A stretch of DNA of 58,695 nucleotides. It comes from Klebsiella pneumoniae. Lineage in GTDB: Bacteria > Myxococcota_A > UBA796 > GCA-2862545. This document shows positions 36,054 to 45,833 of the stretch, piece by piece. Location: positions 1-58,695 of the forward strand of contig CAMASI010000017.1 in the NCBI GenBank assembly GCA_945861065.1, in the 5' to 3' direction. Both the position numbers and the translations under genes were made by a program. The notes beneath the pieces were generated by a model. That model saw only the letters and a program-made list of their open reading frames with translations, made no database searches and was not told the DNA's origin. The stretch's first letter is position 1. Each line of letters opens with the position of its first letter.

Positions 36054-37772
36054 TTACGTCTCGATGAAGGCACGCAGGCGCTTGGACCTCGACGGGTGCC
36101 GCAGCTTCCTGAGCGCTTTCGCCTCGATTTGGCGGATTCGCTCGCGGGTAACCTCGAAGTCCTGACCGACCTCTTCGAGCGTATGGTCGTCTTGTTGTCC
36201 GATGCCGAATCGAAGTCTGAGGACGCGTTCCTCTCTCGCCGACAACGTCGCAAGCACCTTGCGCGTGGCCTCGGTGAGGGACGCCGTCACGAGGTTTTCT
36301 GACGGAAGCGGGGTGTTCTTGTCCTCGATGAAGTCGCCGAGGTGGCTGTCGTCTTCCTCGCCGATGGGCGTCTCCAAGCTGATCGGTTCCTTGCTGATTC
36401 GCAGGATACGATTCACCTTGTCGACTTGCATCTCCATCTTTTCGGCGATTTCTTCAGGTCGAGGTTCTCGTCCCAAGTCCTGTTGCAAATTGCGCTGCGT
36501 GCGCATCAGTTTGTTGATCGTCTCGCTCATGTGCACGGGAATTCGGATCGTGCGTGCCTGGTCGGCAATGGCCCGCGTAATGGCCTGCCGAATCCACCAA
36601 GTGGCGTAGGTCGAAAACTTATAGCCGCGCCGATACTCAAACTTCTCGACCGCTTTCATGAGGCCGATATTGCCCTCCTGAATGAGGTCGAGGAACTGAA
36701 GGCCACGGTTCGTGTACTTCTTCGCGATGCTCACGACGAGGCGGAGGTTCGCCTCCACCAACTCGCTCTTTGCTGACTCAGCGACGGCCTCGCCCCGCTT
36801 GAGCGCGCTCGCGCAGAACTGAAGCGCATCTCTGGTCATCCCAGTGAGTTGCTCCACCTTGCGGACCTTGCGCACCTCACGCCGCACCCGACTGTCGAAC
36901 TCACGCCAGCGTTCATCGGAGTGCCCGGTCCGCCCCATGACGTTGGAGTCACCGCCCCGCCTGACTTTGCGGATCGACGGACGGAGTTCCCGAACCGGCA
37001 CCCGAGCGTCTCGGGCGACGAGATCGATTTCCTTTTCGGCTCGGAGCACCTGTTGCCAAGCGTCTTGAATTCGCTCGGCGATGGCGCCGACCTGCTTTTT
37101 GTCGATGTCGATGCTGTCGAAAATCCCGAGAAGCACCTCTTCGGTTTCGAAGATGGCTTGTGCCGATTGATCCGAGTTGATCGAGTCGGACTCGTCGAGG
37201 TCGCTGGCAGCTTCTCTGAGCGCCGTGAGCTGTGCGTCAACCGTCGCGGCCCCCTCGTGGGCCTCCGTCAGGCTCTGGCCACGGCGCGTCTTGAAGGCCC
37301 GTACGCGTTTGCCGAGCGCCGTTCCCCTGACCACCCGAATCGTGTCTTCGGCGGCCATCTCGCCGAGAAAGGTGACTCCGAGGGACGAAGTGAGGGCGAC
37401 GCGTCGAATGGCGAGTTCGCCGTCTTCGATGCGCTTGCTAATCTCAATCTCACCTTCACGAGAGAGCAGGGCGACGGTGCCCATCCTCCGCAAATACACC
37501 CGCACGGGGTCGTTGCTGCGAACGGCCTCGACGGCGGCGGCACGTTCATCTGGGGGCTCGCCCCGGGCAGCTTCGTCGGCCCGCTTCCGCGCCTCATGCA
37601 CAACTTCAATGTCGAGGTCGGAAAACAGAATCATCATGTCGTCGAGACGATCGGCATGTCCCATTTGGGACGGGACGCTGTTCTCTACTTCGGCATAGGT
37701 GACGTACCCACGCTGTTTTCCCAGATCGATCAGGTGCTGAATGTCCGGTTCTGCGTGGTCCTTCACACTCAT
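36054..37772 (-). CDS. rpoD: Primary sigma factor RpoD
   Basis: A 572-residue sigma-70. I chose the ATG at 37772 ([14 protein letters not shown]); a start seven codons upstream adds unrelated residues. Region 1.1 ([16 protein letters not shown]), region 1.2 ([22 protein letters not shown]), the non-conserved insert, region 2 ([39 protein letters not shown], with [12 protein letters not shown]), region 3 and region 4 ([32 protein letters not shown]) are all present. It recruits RNA polymerase to housekeeping promoters. It lies downstream of murA and dnaG in a common macromolecular-synthesis arrangement. Confidence 0.97.
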   Translation of the reverse strand: MSVKDHAEPDIQHLIDLGKQRGYVTYAEVENSVPSQMGHADRLDDMMILFSDLDIEVVHEARKRADEAARGEPPDERAAAVEAVRSNDPVRVYLRRMGTVALLSREGEIEISKRIEDGELAIRRVALTSSLGVTFLGEMAAEDTIRVVRGTALGKRVRAFKTRRGQSLTEAHEGAATVDAQLTALREAASDLDESDSINSDQSAQAIFETEEVLLGIFDSIDIDKKQVGAIAERIQDAWQQVLRAEKEIDLVARDARVPVRELRPSIRKVRRGGDSNVMGRTGHSDERWREFDSRVRREVRKVRKVEQLTGMTRDALQFCASALKRGEAVAESAKSELVEANLRLVVSIAKKYTNRGLQFLDLIQEGNIGLMKAVEKFEYRRGYKFSTYATWWIRQAITRAIADQARTIRIPVHMSETINKLMRTQRNLQQDLGREPRPEEIAEKMEMQVDKVNRILRISKEPISLETPIGEEDDSHLGDFIEDKNTPLPSENLVTASLTEATRKVLATLSAREERVLRLRFGIGQQDDHTLEEVGQDFEVTRERIRQIEAKALRKLRHPSRSKRLRAFIET

Positions 37773-37830
37773 GGGTCGGCCCGCCTCGCACAACGCGGCT
37801 TGGCCGCGTTACCTCAAAAAGGGTTCGTGG

Positions 37831-39636
37831 TCAATCGACGCGCGATGTCGTCGCCTCGATGAGCAGGGTTGCTGCAGTCCCATAGTCGTCCTGACCTAGC
37901 GCCGCGTCCAGGCGTTTCTGTACCGACGCAAGGCGTTCTCGCTCAATTGCGAGCGCCCGAAAGAGGCCGGTGTTGCCGTCTGCGAGTGCTTCCGTTGAAC
38001 GCGCAGTGAGATCCGCGAGCGTTGCGGCACGTCGGGGCGCACCTAAGCGGGCTGCAATGTGGCACAAGGCCGTGGCCGCCTGGGTGGCGTCGTACAGGCC
38101 GTCTCGGGCCACGACGGCAGCCAGGGTCCGTGCGACTTCCGGGTGTGGGTGATTCGCGACGTTCGCCACTGGCTCGCCCGCAAGGAGTCGACGCGCGGCA
38201 TCTAGTGCGGGGTCGTTCGCCGGCAGAAGCGCTGGGAGGACGGGCTCCAGGAGGTCGGCAACCGCCTCTCGCTGGTGCACAAGCAACCAGAGCAGGTGCA
38301 CGACGTCTCGGTCGGCCCGCCAGCTAGGGGGCGGCGGCACCGGTTCAACCGGACCGCGTTTCGTGACCCCCCTGACGCGACTTCGCACGACAGACTCGTG
38401 CAGTCCGAGGCGCTGCGCCACCCGGCCGACAAGGGCGTCGTCATCATACCGTGACAACCACGGCGCCACGTCAGCGAGCACCGCCTCTCGCCCCATGGCG
38501 CCGGTGCCGTGCTGCGTCAGCAATCGATCGACGACCCATTCTAGGAGGGGCACGCGTTTGGACAGGGCAGCCTCAAAAGCGTCGGCGCCGGATTCGCGAA
38601 TGAGTTCGTCCGGGTCTTTGCTGCCGGGGAGGTCCAGTCGTGTGGGCTGAATTCCAGCGTCTACGAACAACGGCAATGCGCGTTCCGCTGCGCGCAGGCC
38701 GGCCTCGTCGGCATCGAAGACCACCACGACGTTTCGTGTGAGTCGTCGAAGGCGTTCGAGTTGATCCGGCGTCAGGGCCGTTCCGCAGGTGGCGACCGCC
38801 TCCCCAAAACCGGCTTGGTGCAGCGACACGACGTCGAAGTATCCCTCCACGATGAGCGCCCGGTCTTTGCGTTGGATGGCGGTTCGTGCGCTGTCCAACC
38901 CGTACAGGACCTTGGATTTCTGGTACAGCCGGGTTTCTGGCGTATTGAGGTATTTGGGTCCTTCCCCGGCCATGAGTCGTCCGCCGAAGGCCACGACGCG
39001 ACCTCGGTCGTCGCGAATGGCGAATACGATGCGGTCACGCAGCACGTCGTAGGTTCGCCCGCTCTCGGAGACCTTGACGAGACCCGCGTCAACAATCATG
39101 GCGGCTTCGAATCTTCCGGCAAGCGTATCGTAGAGCTGCGTCCAACCCGGCGGGGCGAAACCGATGCGGGCCGCGACTGCGGTGGTTTGAGTGATGGATC
39201 GGCTGTGCAGGTAGGCCCTTGCGCCCTGTCCTTCGGCGCGCGTCCACAACGCGGACTCGAAGAACTGGGCGGCGGCTTCGAGCACGTCAAAAAGCGTTGC
39301 TTTCTTCCGCTGCGCTTCCAACTCCTCGACCGAAACTTCGCGTTCTTCGAGGTGGACTCCGGCGGGTCCTGCCAACTCGCGGACCGCCTCGCCAAAGGAC
39401 AAACCGTCGATTTGCATGAGAAAACGGAAGACGTCGCCGCCAGTATTGCAGCCAAAGCAGTGAAAAATGCCTTTGGACGGTGTGACGTAAAACGAGGGAG
39501 ATTTTTCTTGATGAAAGGGGCAGAGGCCCACGAGACTCGCGCCGCGACGTTGCAGCGTCACATGGCGCGCCACGACCGCGACGAGGTCGGTCCGGTCACG
39601 CACCGCGTCCACGACGTCGCGCGGGTAGTGGCTCAA
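37831..39636 (-). CDS. dnaG: DNA primase DnaG
   Basis: A 601-residue primase that makes RNA primers at the replication fork. The TTG at 39636 overlaps the murA stop (TTGA) and gives LSHYPRDVVDAVRDRTDLV, the expected start. Longer frames would lie inside murA. The CHC2 zinc finger reads CPFHQEKSPSF with FHCFGCNTGGDVF. The TOPRIM domain has LIVEGYFDVVSLHQAG and VVFDADEAGLRA. The C-terminal helicase-interaction region is present but poorly conserved. Confidence 0.96.
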   Translation of the reverse strand: MSHYPRDVVDAVRDRTDLVAVVARHVTLQRRGASLVGLCPFHQEKSPSFYVTPSKGIFHCFGCNTGGDVFRFLMQIDGLSFGEAVRELAGPAGVHLEEREVSVEELEAQRKKATLFDVLEAAAQFFESALWTRAEGQGARAYLHSRSITQTTAVAARIGFAPPGWTQLYDTLAGRFEAAMIVDAGLVKVSESGRTYDVLRDRIVFAIRDDRGRVVAFGGRLMAGEGPKYLNTPETRLYQKSKVLYGLDSARTAIQRKDRALIVEGYFDVVSLHQAGFGEAVATCGTALTPDQLERLRRLTRNVVVVFDADEAGLRAAERALPLFVDAGIQPTRLDLPGSKDPDELIRESGADAFEAALSKRVPLLEWVVDRLLTQHGTGAMGREAVLADVAPWLSRYDDDALVGRVAQRLGLHESVVRSRVRGVTKRGPVEPVPPPPSWRADRDVVHLLWLLVHQREAVADLLEPVLPALLPANDPALDAARRLLAGEPVANVANHPHPEVARTLAAVVARDGLYDATQAATALCHIAARLGAPRRAATLADLTARSTEALADGNTGLFRALAIERERLASVQKRLDAALGQDDYGTAATLLIEATTSRVD

Positions 39637-40946
39637 GCAGCCGGCAGCAGCGGCGCTTGGGTCGCGCGTAGCATGGCGTCGGGGTCGCGCTCGGCGTCGG
39701 ACACACGAGCGATCCGGGCGCCTAAGGCTCGCGCCTTGCCGACCAGGTCGTCGTAGCCACGGTCGAGGTGGTAGATCCGAAGGATTTCCGTCAGTCCTGG
39801 GGTGGCAAGCGCGGCGATGACCAAGGCCGCGGACGCTCGAAGGTCGCTTGCCATGACGGAGGCAGCGCTCAGTGGACCGCCATGAACGATGGCCATCCCA
39901 CCTCGTTCGTCGATTCGTGCGCCCATTCGCCGCAGTTCGGCGGCGTGTAAGAACCGGTTCTCGAAGATGGTTTCTTCCAACGTCGATGAACCTTCCGCGA
40001 CCGTGCACAGCGCCATGACTTGGGCCTGCATGTCGGTTGGAAACCCTGGGTACGGTTCGGTTCGCAGGGCGATGGGCTTGCTGGGCCCGACTTGCCGCAA
40101 ACGAATCCAGTCCGGCCCAACTTCGACCTCGGCGCCCATGCGCCGCAGCACGTCCACAACGGCGCCCAAGAGTTGCGGATCGGTGTCAACAACCGTGATG
40201 TCCCCTCGGGTAGCGGCGGCGGCACACAACCAAGTCCCGGTTTCGATTCGATCGGGAATGATGCGGTACGGTCGGGACGCTGGCGTGAGTCTGGACGCGC
40301 CCTCGATGTGCAGCGTGCCCGTTCCGATCCCGTCGATCTGTGCACCTAGGGTGACCAGGTACCGACACAGGTCCATGACTTCCGGCTCGCGAGCGGCATT
40401 GTGCAGCCGCGTCGTCCCGCGGGCGAGCACTGCGGCCATGAGAATGTTCTCGGTGCCGGTCACGGTGGGCATGTCCAGGTGGATGTCGGCGCCGCGAAGG
40501 TCGTCGACTTCGCCGTGAATGTTGCCGCCTTCCAGTCGGAAACGGCAACCAAGCGCCTCAAGCCCCTTGAGGTGCTGGTCAATGGGCCGCGTGCCGATTG
40601 CGCAACCTCCGGGCATCGACACGACGGCCTGACCACAACGGGCGAGTAGAGGTCCGAGAACCAGCACACTGGCTCGCATCTTGCGAACGACATCGTACGG
40701 AGCTTCCCAGTAGGCCACGCGGCTCGTGTCGATTCGAACGGGCGCGCCCGCGAGGCTTGGGCATCCGATTCGTCCGAGCAACGACAGGGCAGATGACGTG
40801 TCTGCCAGGTCCGGGACGTTCGTGAAGCGGTGCTCGCCCGGTGCCAGAATGGAGGCGATTAGTATTGGGAGCGCTGCGTTCTTGGATCCGCTGGCGCGAA
40901 CGACACCGACCAGTGGCGTGCCACCTTCCACCACAATCTTTTCCAC
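39633..40946 (-). CDS. murA: UDP-N-acetylglucosamine 1-carboxyvinyltransferase
   Basis: A 437-residue cytoplasmic enzyme catalysing the first committed step of peptidoglycan synthesis: enolpyruvyl transfer from PEP to UDP-GlcNAc. The GTG at 40946 gives MEKIVVEGG. Substrate-binding ASGSKNAALP and the catalytic loop PGGCAIGTRPIDQH are present. The loop keeps Cys, so fosfomycin sensitivity at this site would be expected. Its stop overlaps the dnaG start, an unusual coupling of wall synthesis to replication genes. Confidence 0.96.
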   Translation of the reverse strand: MEKIVVEGGTPLVGVVRASGSKNAALPILIASILAPGEHRFTNVPDLADTSSALSLLGRIGCPSLAGAPVRIDTSRVAYWEAPYDVVRKMRASVLVLGPLLARCGQAVVSMPGGCAIGTRPIDQHLKGLEALGCRFRLEGGNIHGEVDDLRGADIHLDMPTVTGTENILMAAVLARGTTRLHNAAREPEVMDLCRYLVTLGAQIDGIGTGTLHIEGASRLTPASRPYRIIPDRIETGTWLCAAAATRGDITVVDTDPQLLGAVVDVLRRMGAEVEVGPDWIRLRQVGPSKPIALRTEPYPGFPTDMQAQVMALCTVAEGSSTLEETIFENRFLHAAELRRMGARIDERGGMAIVHGGPLSAASVMASDLRASAALVIAALATPGLTEILRIYHLDRGYDDLVGKARALGARIARVSDAERDPDAMLRATQAPLLPAA

Positions 40947-40967
40947 AGCAACACCCGCCCGGCCGAC

Positions 40968-41750
40968 CTAACCCGAGCCTTGGCCTGGCACGTTTGACCC
41001 GCGCGCCAGGTCACGGAGGGCGCCTCGGAGGGCATCGACGTCCCTGAGGCTGGGCTGTGCGCGTTGAAGCAGCCGTCGGGTTGTGGCTGCGATCTTGTTG
41101 GCATCCGTTCGTTGGGTGGTTCCGGCGGTGTCGAGCAGTTGGGTCCAGGCGACGACCAGCGGCTCCATGTCTGACAACGAGGCGGGTCCGTCGCGGGCGT
41201 CCGTGCGCTGAACCGACGCCGTCGTCTTCGCTGGACGGCTTCCGGCGAGTGAGCGCCCAGGTGCGGGCTGGCCGTTCCTCCGTTCGTCGAACAACGCACT
41301 GCAAACCAACAGAACGGCGGCGCTGAGGTTGAGACTGGCGTGGGCACCTGTCGGGATTCGAACGAGGGCTCGACAACGTTCTACGGTGCGGTTGTCCAGG
41401 CCAGAGTCTTCGCGGCCGAACAGAATGGCAACGCGTTCGGGGCGAGCCTGTACCTCCTGCGCGAGCTGTTTCGGCTCGAAGACCGGTTGACCGGATCGGC
41501 GGTGTCGTGCGGTTGTCGCATAGGCGGCGCCTACGTTCTGGAGGGCGTCGTCGATTTCGGCGACCACACGAATCTTGTCGACGAGGTCGTCGCAACCGGG
41601 CGCCATCCACCGCGCGGTTTCCGGTTCCCAGGCGCTGGGCCGCACCAAAATCAGGTTTTCGAGGTCAAAGTTGCGCATCGCGCGAACAACCGCGCCGATA
41701 TTGGACGTGGCTTGGGGCTCGATGAGGACGATGTCCACGCGGCCGTTCAT
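40968..41750 (-). CDS. SpoU/TrmJ-like RNA 2'-O-methyltransferase
   Basis: A 260-residue SPOUT-class methylase. The N-terminal domain starts IVLIEPQATSNIGAVVRAMRNF and carries the knot motifs FGREDSGLDN and IPTGAHASLNLSAAVLLV. The C-terminal extension of about 90 residues, helical at the end, resembles TrmJ, which methylates position 32 of tRNA. TrmH-type alternatives usually lack this tail. It follows the dnaK-like gene and precedes murA with gaps of about 20 bases, so these genes may form one transcript. Confidence 0.85.
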   Translation of the reverse strand: MNGRVDIVLIEPQATSNIGAVVRAMRNFDLENLILVRPSAWEPETARWMAPGCDDLVDKIRVVAEIDDALQNVGAAYATTARHRRSGQPVFEPKQLAQEVQARPERVAILFGREDSGLDNRTVERCRALVRIPTGAHASLNLSAAVLLVCSALFDERRNGQPAPGRSLAGSRPAKTTASVQRTDARDGPASLSDMEPLVVAWTQLLDTAGTTQRTDANKIAATTRRLLQRAQPSLRDVDALRGALRDLARGSNVPGQGSG

Positions 41751-41771
41751 CGGATCGCCGGGGGGGAAAGG

Positions 41772-43580
41772 TCAGCGGCTGCCGAAGAGTCCATTGAGCC
41801 ACGCAACGAGGCGATCCAGGAGCCCCATCTGCTCGGCCGCGGGCGCAAAGTTCGGCGCTGGCGGCGGCGTGTGGGGATGCTCAGGCGCCGGTGCGGGTGT
41901 CGCACGGCTGAGGGCACCCGTCGGTTCTCCGCCGTAGGGCCTTGTGGGTCCCCGGGCGAGCGACGATTGCATCGCGATGTCGAGCGCCGGCGGGGGAACG
42001 GCCGCGGGGGCCAGTTCTTCGCGACGTTTCTTCTTTGGCAAGTTGCTCGGGCGCGGCGCCTGTTCGGATTCCTTGCCGAGCTTGAGCCGACTTTCGACCA
42101 ATGTGCCGGTGGCGATGTCGCGAGCCGTCAGGTTGAGGATGCCTTCCGAGTCGATGTGGAAGGTCACCTCGATCTTGACCTCGCCACGAAGCGCCTCTCG
42201 CAACCCCGAAAAGACGAAGGTGCCGAGCATGTCGTTTTCGGCGATGTACTTGCTTTCACCTTGGTAGATGCGAAGCATGATCGAACGCTGGTCGTCCTTG
42301 GAGGTCGTCAGCGTGCGGGTCTTGTAGTCGGGAAGCGGCTGGTTCTTGGCGAAAAGGACGTGCATCGTCCCATCGGTCTTGTTGATTCCGATCGCCATCG
42401 GAAGCACGTCGAGCAGGGTCATGTCCTGCGGCCCGGCTTTCGACGAAAGGCTGTGCGCCATGATGGCCGCGCCGATGGCGACCGCTTCGTCGGCGTGCAC
42501 ATTCTGGCTCGGCGGTCGGCCGAGGAAGCCCTCCACCTTGGAGCGGACGAGCGGCATGCGCGATTGGCCGCCGACGAGCAGGATTTCGTCGAGCGACTCG
42601 CGTGTTGACCCGGCCTCTTGCAGGATCCGCTCGCACGTAGCGATGGAACGGTCGATCAGGTCGTGCGTCAGCTCCTCAAGCTGGTCCCGCGACACATCCA
42701 TGTCGAGGTCGAGCACGTTTTCTTCGTCGTCCACCGCGATTTCGGGCAGGTGGATGCGCGTGCGCACGTCGGTTGAAAGGCGTATTTTCGCGGATTCACA
42801 GGCGTCCCGCAGACGCGTGACCGCACGACGGTCGTAGGACACATCGACGCCGGTCTGATCGACGAAGCACTGCATGACGAACTGCATCAGGCGGTCATCG
42901 AAGTCCACACCGCCGAGGAACGTGTCGCCCCCGGTCGCGATCACTTCAAAGATCTTGTCCTTGATGTCGATGATGGAGATGTCGAACGTTCCGCCACCGA
43001 GGTCGTAGATGGCGACGCGCTGATGGAGTGTCTTGCCTAAACCATAGGCCAACGCCGCTGATGTCGGCTCATTCAGGACCCGAAGCACCTTGAGACCGGC
43101 CAGTTTGCCAGCCGATCGGACGGCCTGCCGTTGGCGGTCGTTGAAGTAGGCTGGGACGGTGATGACGGCCTGATCGACCTCGTCTTCCAGCACCTCCTCG
43201 GCGCCTTCCTTGATTCGTCGAAGGATGGCCGCGCTGATTTGCTCCAGGGTGAACACCTGGTCAGACACCTTGATCAACACTTCGGAGGACTCACCCTCCA
43301 TCAACTCGTACGTGAAGACCTGCTGGAAACGATCCATCGCCTGGCTACCGAACGAACGGCCGATCAAGCGCTTACTCGCCGCGATCGTGTTCATCGGATT
43401 CTCGGCGGCCTGCGCCTTTGCGTCCGCCCCAACGAGGCGACTGCCCGTCTTGTCAATGGCGAACACGGACGGAATCGTGCGAGATCCGTCTCTGAACGTC
43501 AGGACGCGCGGTTTTGCATTTTCGACATACGCACAGCAGGAGTTCGTCGTGCCGAGGTCGATCCCGATGGCCTTTCCCAT
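41772..43580 (-). CDS. DnaK/Hsp70-like chaperone with unusual C-terminus
   Basis: A 602-residue Hsp70. The nucleotide-binding domain is complete (GIDLGTTNSCCAYVE, VPAYFNDRQRQAVRSAGKLAGL, IYDLGGGTFDISI, LVGGQSRMPLV), as is the substrate-binding beta domain (LLDVLPMAIGI and LNLTARD). The usual helical lid and the EEVD-like end are missing. In their place are a basic patch (PKKKRREE), a Pro/Ala-rich stretch and a final amphipathic segment, LLDRLVAWLNGLFGSR. The genome should also hold a standard dnaK with grpE and dnaJ, neither of which is here. A GAGGTAGGGG precedes the ATG. Confidence 0.9.
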   Translation of the reverse strand: MGKAIGIDLGTTNSCCAYVENAKPRVLTFRDGSRTIPSVFAIDKTGSRLVGADAKAQAAENPMNTIAASKRLIGRSFGSQAMDRFQQVFTYELMEGESSEVLIKVSDQVFTLEQISAAILRRIKEGAEEVLEDEVDQAVITVPAYFNDRQRQAVRSAGKLAGLKVLRVLNEPTSAALAYGLGKTLHQRVAIYDLGGGTFDISIIDIKDKIFEVIATGGDTFLGGVDFDDRLMQFVMQCFVDQTGVDVSYDRRAVTRLRDACESAKIRLSTDVRTRIHLPEIAVDDEENVLDLDMDVSRDQLEELTHDLIDRSIATCERILQEAGSTRESLDEILLVGGQSRMPLVRSKVEGFLGRPPSQNVHADEAVAIGAAIMAHSLSSKAGPQDMTLLDVLPMAIGINKTDGTMHVLFAKNQPLPDYKTRTLTTSKDDQRSIMLRIYQGESKYIAENDMLGTFVFSGLREALRGEVKIEVTFHIDSEGILNLTARDIATGTLVESRLKLGKESEQAPRPSNLPKKKRREELAPAAVPPPALDIAMQSSLARGPTRPYGGEPTGALSRATPAPAPEHPHTPPPAPNFAPAAEQMGLLDRLVAWLNGLFGSR

Positions 43581-43665
43581 CTACCCCTACCTCAAGCCTG
43601 CCCGTTGGGGCACGAGCCGAGTCTTGGCAGTGGTAGCAACGCGGAAGCCGCCAGTCAACGGGTTC

Positions 43666-44286
43666 CTATTGATAGGTACCGAAGATGTGGTCCCACAGCG
43701 TGGTGGACACGCCGAACTTCTTCTCTTTGAAGGCAGCATTGTGGTGGTGGGCCATATGGTGGTGCCGCAGCTTCTGGCCGATCGCGGTGCGGGGCTTGAT
43801 ATGATGCAGGGCGTAGTGGGCCATGTCGTAGATCAGGTAGCCGGCCATGATCCCTGCAAATGTGGCACGCGTCCACGACGGGTCGACGACCGAAGCGAGC
43901 ACGAAGGACGCGGCTGTCAAGACTGCGAAAACGACCAGCGCGATGGCGATGCTCGCCGCTGGGGGCATCACCAACCGGTAACGATCCTGGTGCCACTTGT
44001 GATGCACGCCGTGCAGGTAGAAGTGGAATCGTTCGCCCCACGAGGCGGTCGGAATCCAGTGAAACAGCGTACGATGGAGCCAATATTCCATCAACGTCCA
44101 CGTCGTGAGCCCGGCAAACCCCTGAAGGGCCAAGACGCCGGGCGAAACGCCCAGGGCCCAACCCCAGGCCAACGCGGCCAGGATTGCTGGTACGTAGATC
44201 AGCGGAACAACGATTGCCGGTACGCGCGAGAAGAAGTCCAAGAGGTCGGACTCGAACATTCTCGGGGACTCGGGGCTTGCGCGCAT
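43666..44286 (-). CDS. Fatty acid hydroxylase/sterol desaturase family protein
   Basis: A 206-residue di-iron membrane enzyme. The ATG at 44286 is preceded by GGAGG at eight bases; a start 18 codons upstream is less likely. Four hydrophobic segments alternate with histidine clusters that should bind two irons: EYWLHRTLFHW, HGVHHKWHQD, YDMAHYALHH and RHHHMAHHHN. This pattern is that of fatty acid 2-hydroxylases and carotenoid hydroxylase-like proteins. Substrate candidates are membrane fatty acids or sphingolipids. It is divergent from the following membrane-protein gene. Confidence 0.85.
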   Translation of the reverse strand: MRASPESPRMFESDLLDFFSRVPAIVVPLIYVPAILAALAWGWALGVSPGVLALQGFAGLTTWTLMEYWLHRTLFHWIPTASWGERFHFYLHGVHHKWHQDRYRLVMPPAASIAIALVVFAVLTAASFVLASVVDPSWTRATFAGIMAGYLIYDMAHYALHHIKPRTAIGQKLRHHHMAHHHNAAFKEKKFGVSTTLWDHIFGTYQ

Positions 44287-44363
44287 CACTGCGGCCTCCG
44301 AAAGCGGCTGCCCCCTAGCACGAAACCCCGGCTTGGGCATCTCCTGGCGCGGCGCACCGAACC

Positions 44364-45833
44364 TTGTATGTGACCCAGGTGAACTTTGACGAGACCCTCA
44401 ACCGGCTGCAATTTCTGGTAGAAGGGCCGACCGCAGGCGTCTTGTGGTGTGCGCTCCCGATCTCTGTGCTGTTGGCGAGGTTCCGGGGCGGCGGCGTCGC
44501 GGTGGTTGTTGGCGCTCTGGTGGCGATCCCGGCGTCCTGGCTGACATGGCGGTTGGCGACTCGTGTCGGGGCGGAAGCGGGTCAGTTGGAGCGCGCGCAG
44601 GACACGTTTGCGCTCGCCATGGCCTCGGAGTTCCACATGGTGGCAGCGCTGGCGTTGGGCGCCTGGCTGCTCGCGGTCACGGTCGGCGCGGCGCCGCGCG
44701 CCAGGCAGGATGACAGGGCCGTTCTGGAAGTGGTCGCCGCGGGGATGGGATCGTTGGTCGCAGCCTACGGAATCGCCGTCGCCACGCATCGGTTGACGTT
44801 TTTTCAATTGCTCTTGGTCCTCGTTGCAGGGACCGGGATCGCAGTGCTCGCCCACGGCCGACTTCAGGGGCGCCAGCTGTCGGCAACTCGCGGGCTGTTC
44901 GTAGCGGTGGCCGTCGCGGCGACATGGGCGTCGGGCCACGTTGCTTTGGTGGCGGAGTCTTTCGGGTTGGGTTCGGGTGCGCCAGTCGCAGACGTGTTGC
45001 GCCCGATCGACGAGGCCCCATCGTTGTGGGTGACGGGCTCCGGTGTCACTGTGGGATTGGTTCTGGTAGGTCTGTGGATTGCCCCGGAGGTGCCATTTCG
45101 TGTCCCAAAGGGGATCGTGGTTTCGGTGGGGGCCTGGATCCTTGTGATTCTGGCGCCGGTACCGGCGTTGTTCGCCGCCCACTCGGTCGCGGTAGGAGGC
45201 CGATTCAACCTCGAGGGCGTGGCGTTGCCTCGGGCGCACGGGACGTTGGCGTTTCCTACCGGCACGTGTGTCGGGTCCGAACCCGCGCCTGTGGCTCGGT
45301 TTCCGGGTGTCCCGTGCGCGGGTCCGTTGTTGTGGATCGGCGACGCGAACGACCCAGCGATTGGATTGTTCGCGTCGGGCACGCCGGGCCCGCACCAGTT
45401 GTTGGTCCAACTGCCTGCCAACGGTCTGACGCGCGGGCCCATGCTGCAGGCCGACATGGCCGGCGTGGACGTCGAGTTGTGGGACGAACCCATGCCGACG
45501 GTCTTCGAAGAGGGGACGCCAGCGCTCGATCAGCTTGACCACTGGATCACAGGGTTGCGCCCAGGGACGCTCGCGCCGGTATGGATCGTCGATTCGGAGG
45601 AAGGTCCGATGTTGATGATGCACGGAGGTCGAGGTTTGCCATTGGTAGACGGAGCCCGACGCGCCCGGGTGTTGCGAGAGTACCTCGCCGAGGCGGAAGG
45701 CCCCGCGATTGTGCTCGCCGTCTCTACGCGATGGACGCTTCAGCAGGTTGTGGACCTTTGCCTGGACGCGAGACGGGCCACGCCGGAGCGCTTCGTCGCC
45801 TGCCTGATCGTGCCCACCGGGCTTCACCCCTGA
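44364..45833 (+). CDS. Polytopic membrane protein of unknown function
   Basis: Up to 489 residues; TTG at 44364, GTG at 44370 and GTG at 44379 are possible starts. About eight hydrophobic segments occupy the first 290 residues. A soluble C-terminal region of about 190 residues follows, with two cysteines (FPTGTCVGSE, GVPCAGPLL) that could form a disulfide, so it is probably periplasmic. The end (ARRARVLREYLAEAEGPAIVLAVS and TLQQVVDLCLDARRATPERF) is faintly reminiscent of ExbD/TolR domains, but not enough to name it. Its stop overlaps the presumed start of the GH36-like gene. Confidence 0.7.
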   Translation: MYVTQVNFDETLNRLQFLVEGPTAGVLWCALPISVLLARFRGGGVAVVVGALVAIPASWLTWRLATRVGAEAGQLERAQDTFALAMASEFHMVAALALGAWLLAVTVGAAPRARQDDRAVLEVVAAGMGSLVAAYGIAVATHRLTFFQLLLVLVAGTGIAVLAHGRLQGRQLSATRGLFVAVAVAATWASGHVALVAESFGLGSGAPVADVLRPIDEAPSLWVTGSGVTVGLVLVGLWIAPEVPFRVPKGIVVSVGAWILVILAPVPALFAAHSVAVGGRFNLEGVALPRAHGTLAFPTGTCVGSEPAPVARFPGVPCAGPLLWIGDANDPAIGLFASGTPGPHQLLVQLPANGLTRGPMLQADMAGVDVELWDEPMPTVFEEGTPALDQLDHWITGLRPGTLAPVWIVDSEEGPMLMMHGGRGLPLVDGARRARVLREYLAEAEGPAIVLAVSTRWTLQQVVDLCLDARRATPERFVACLIVPTGLHP

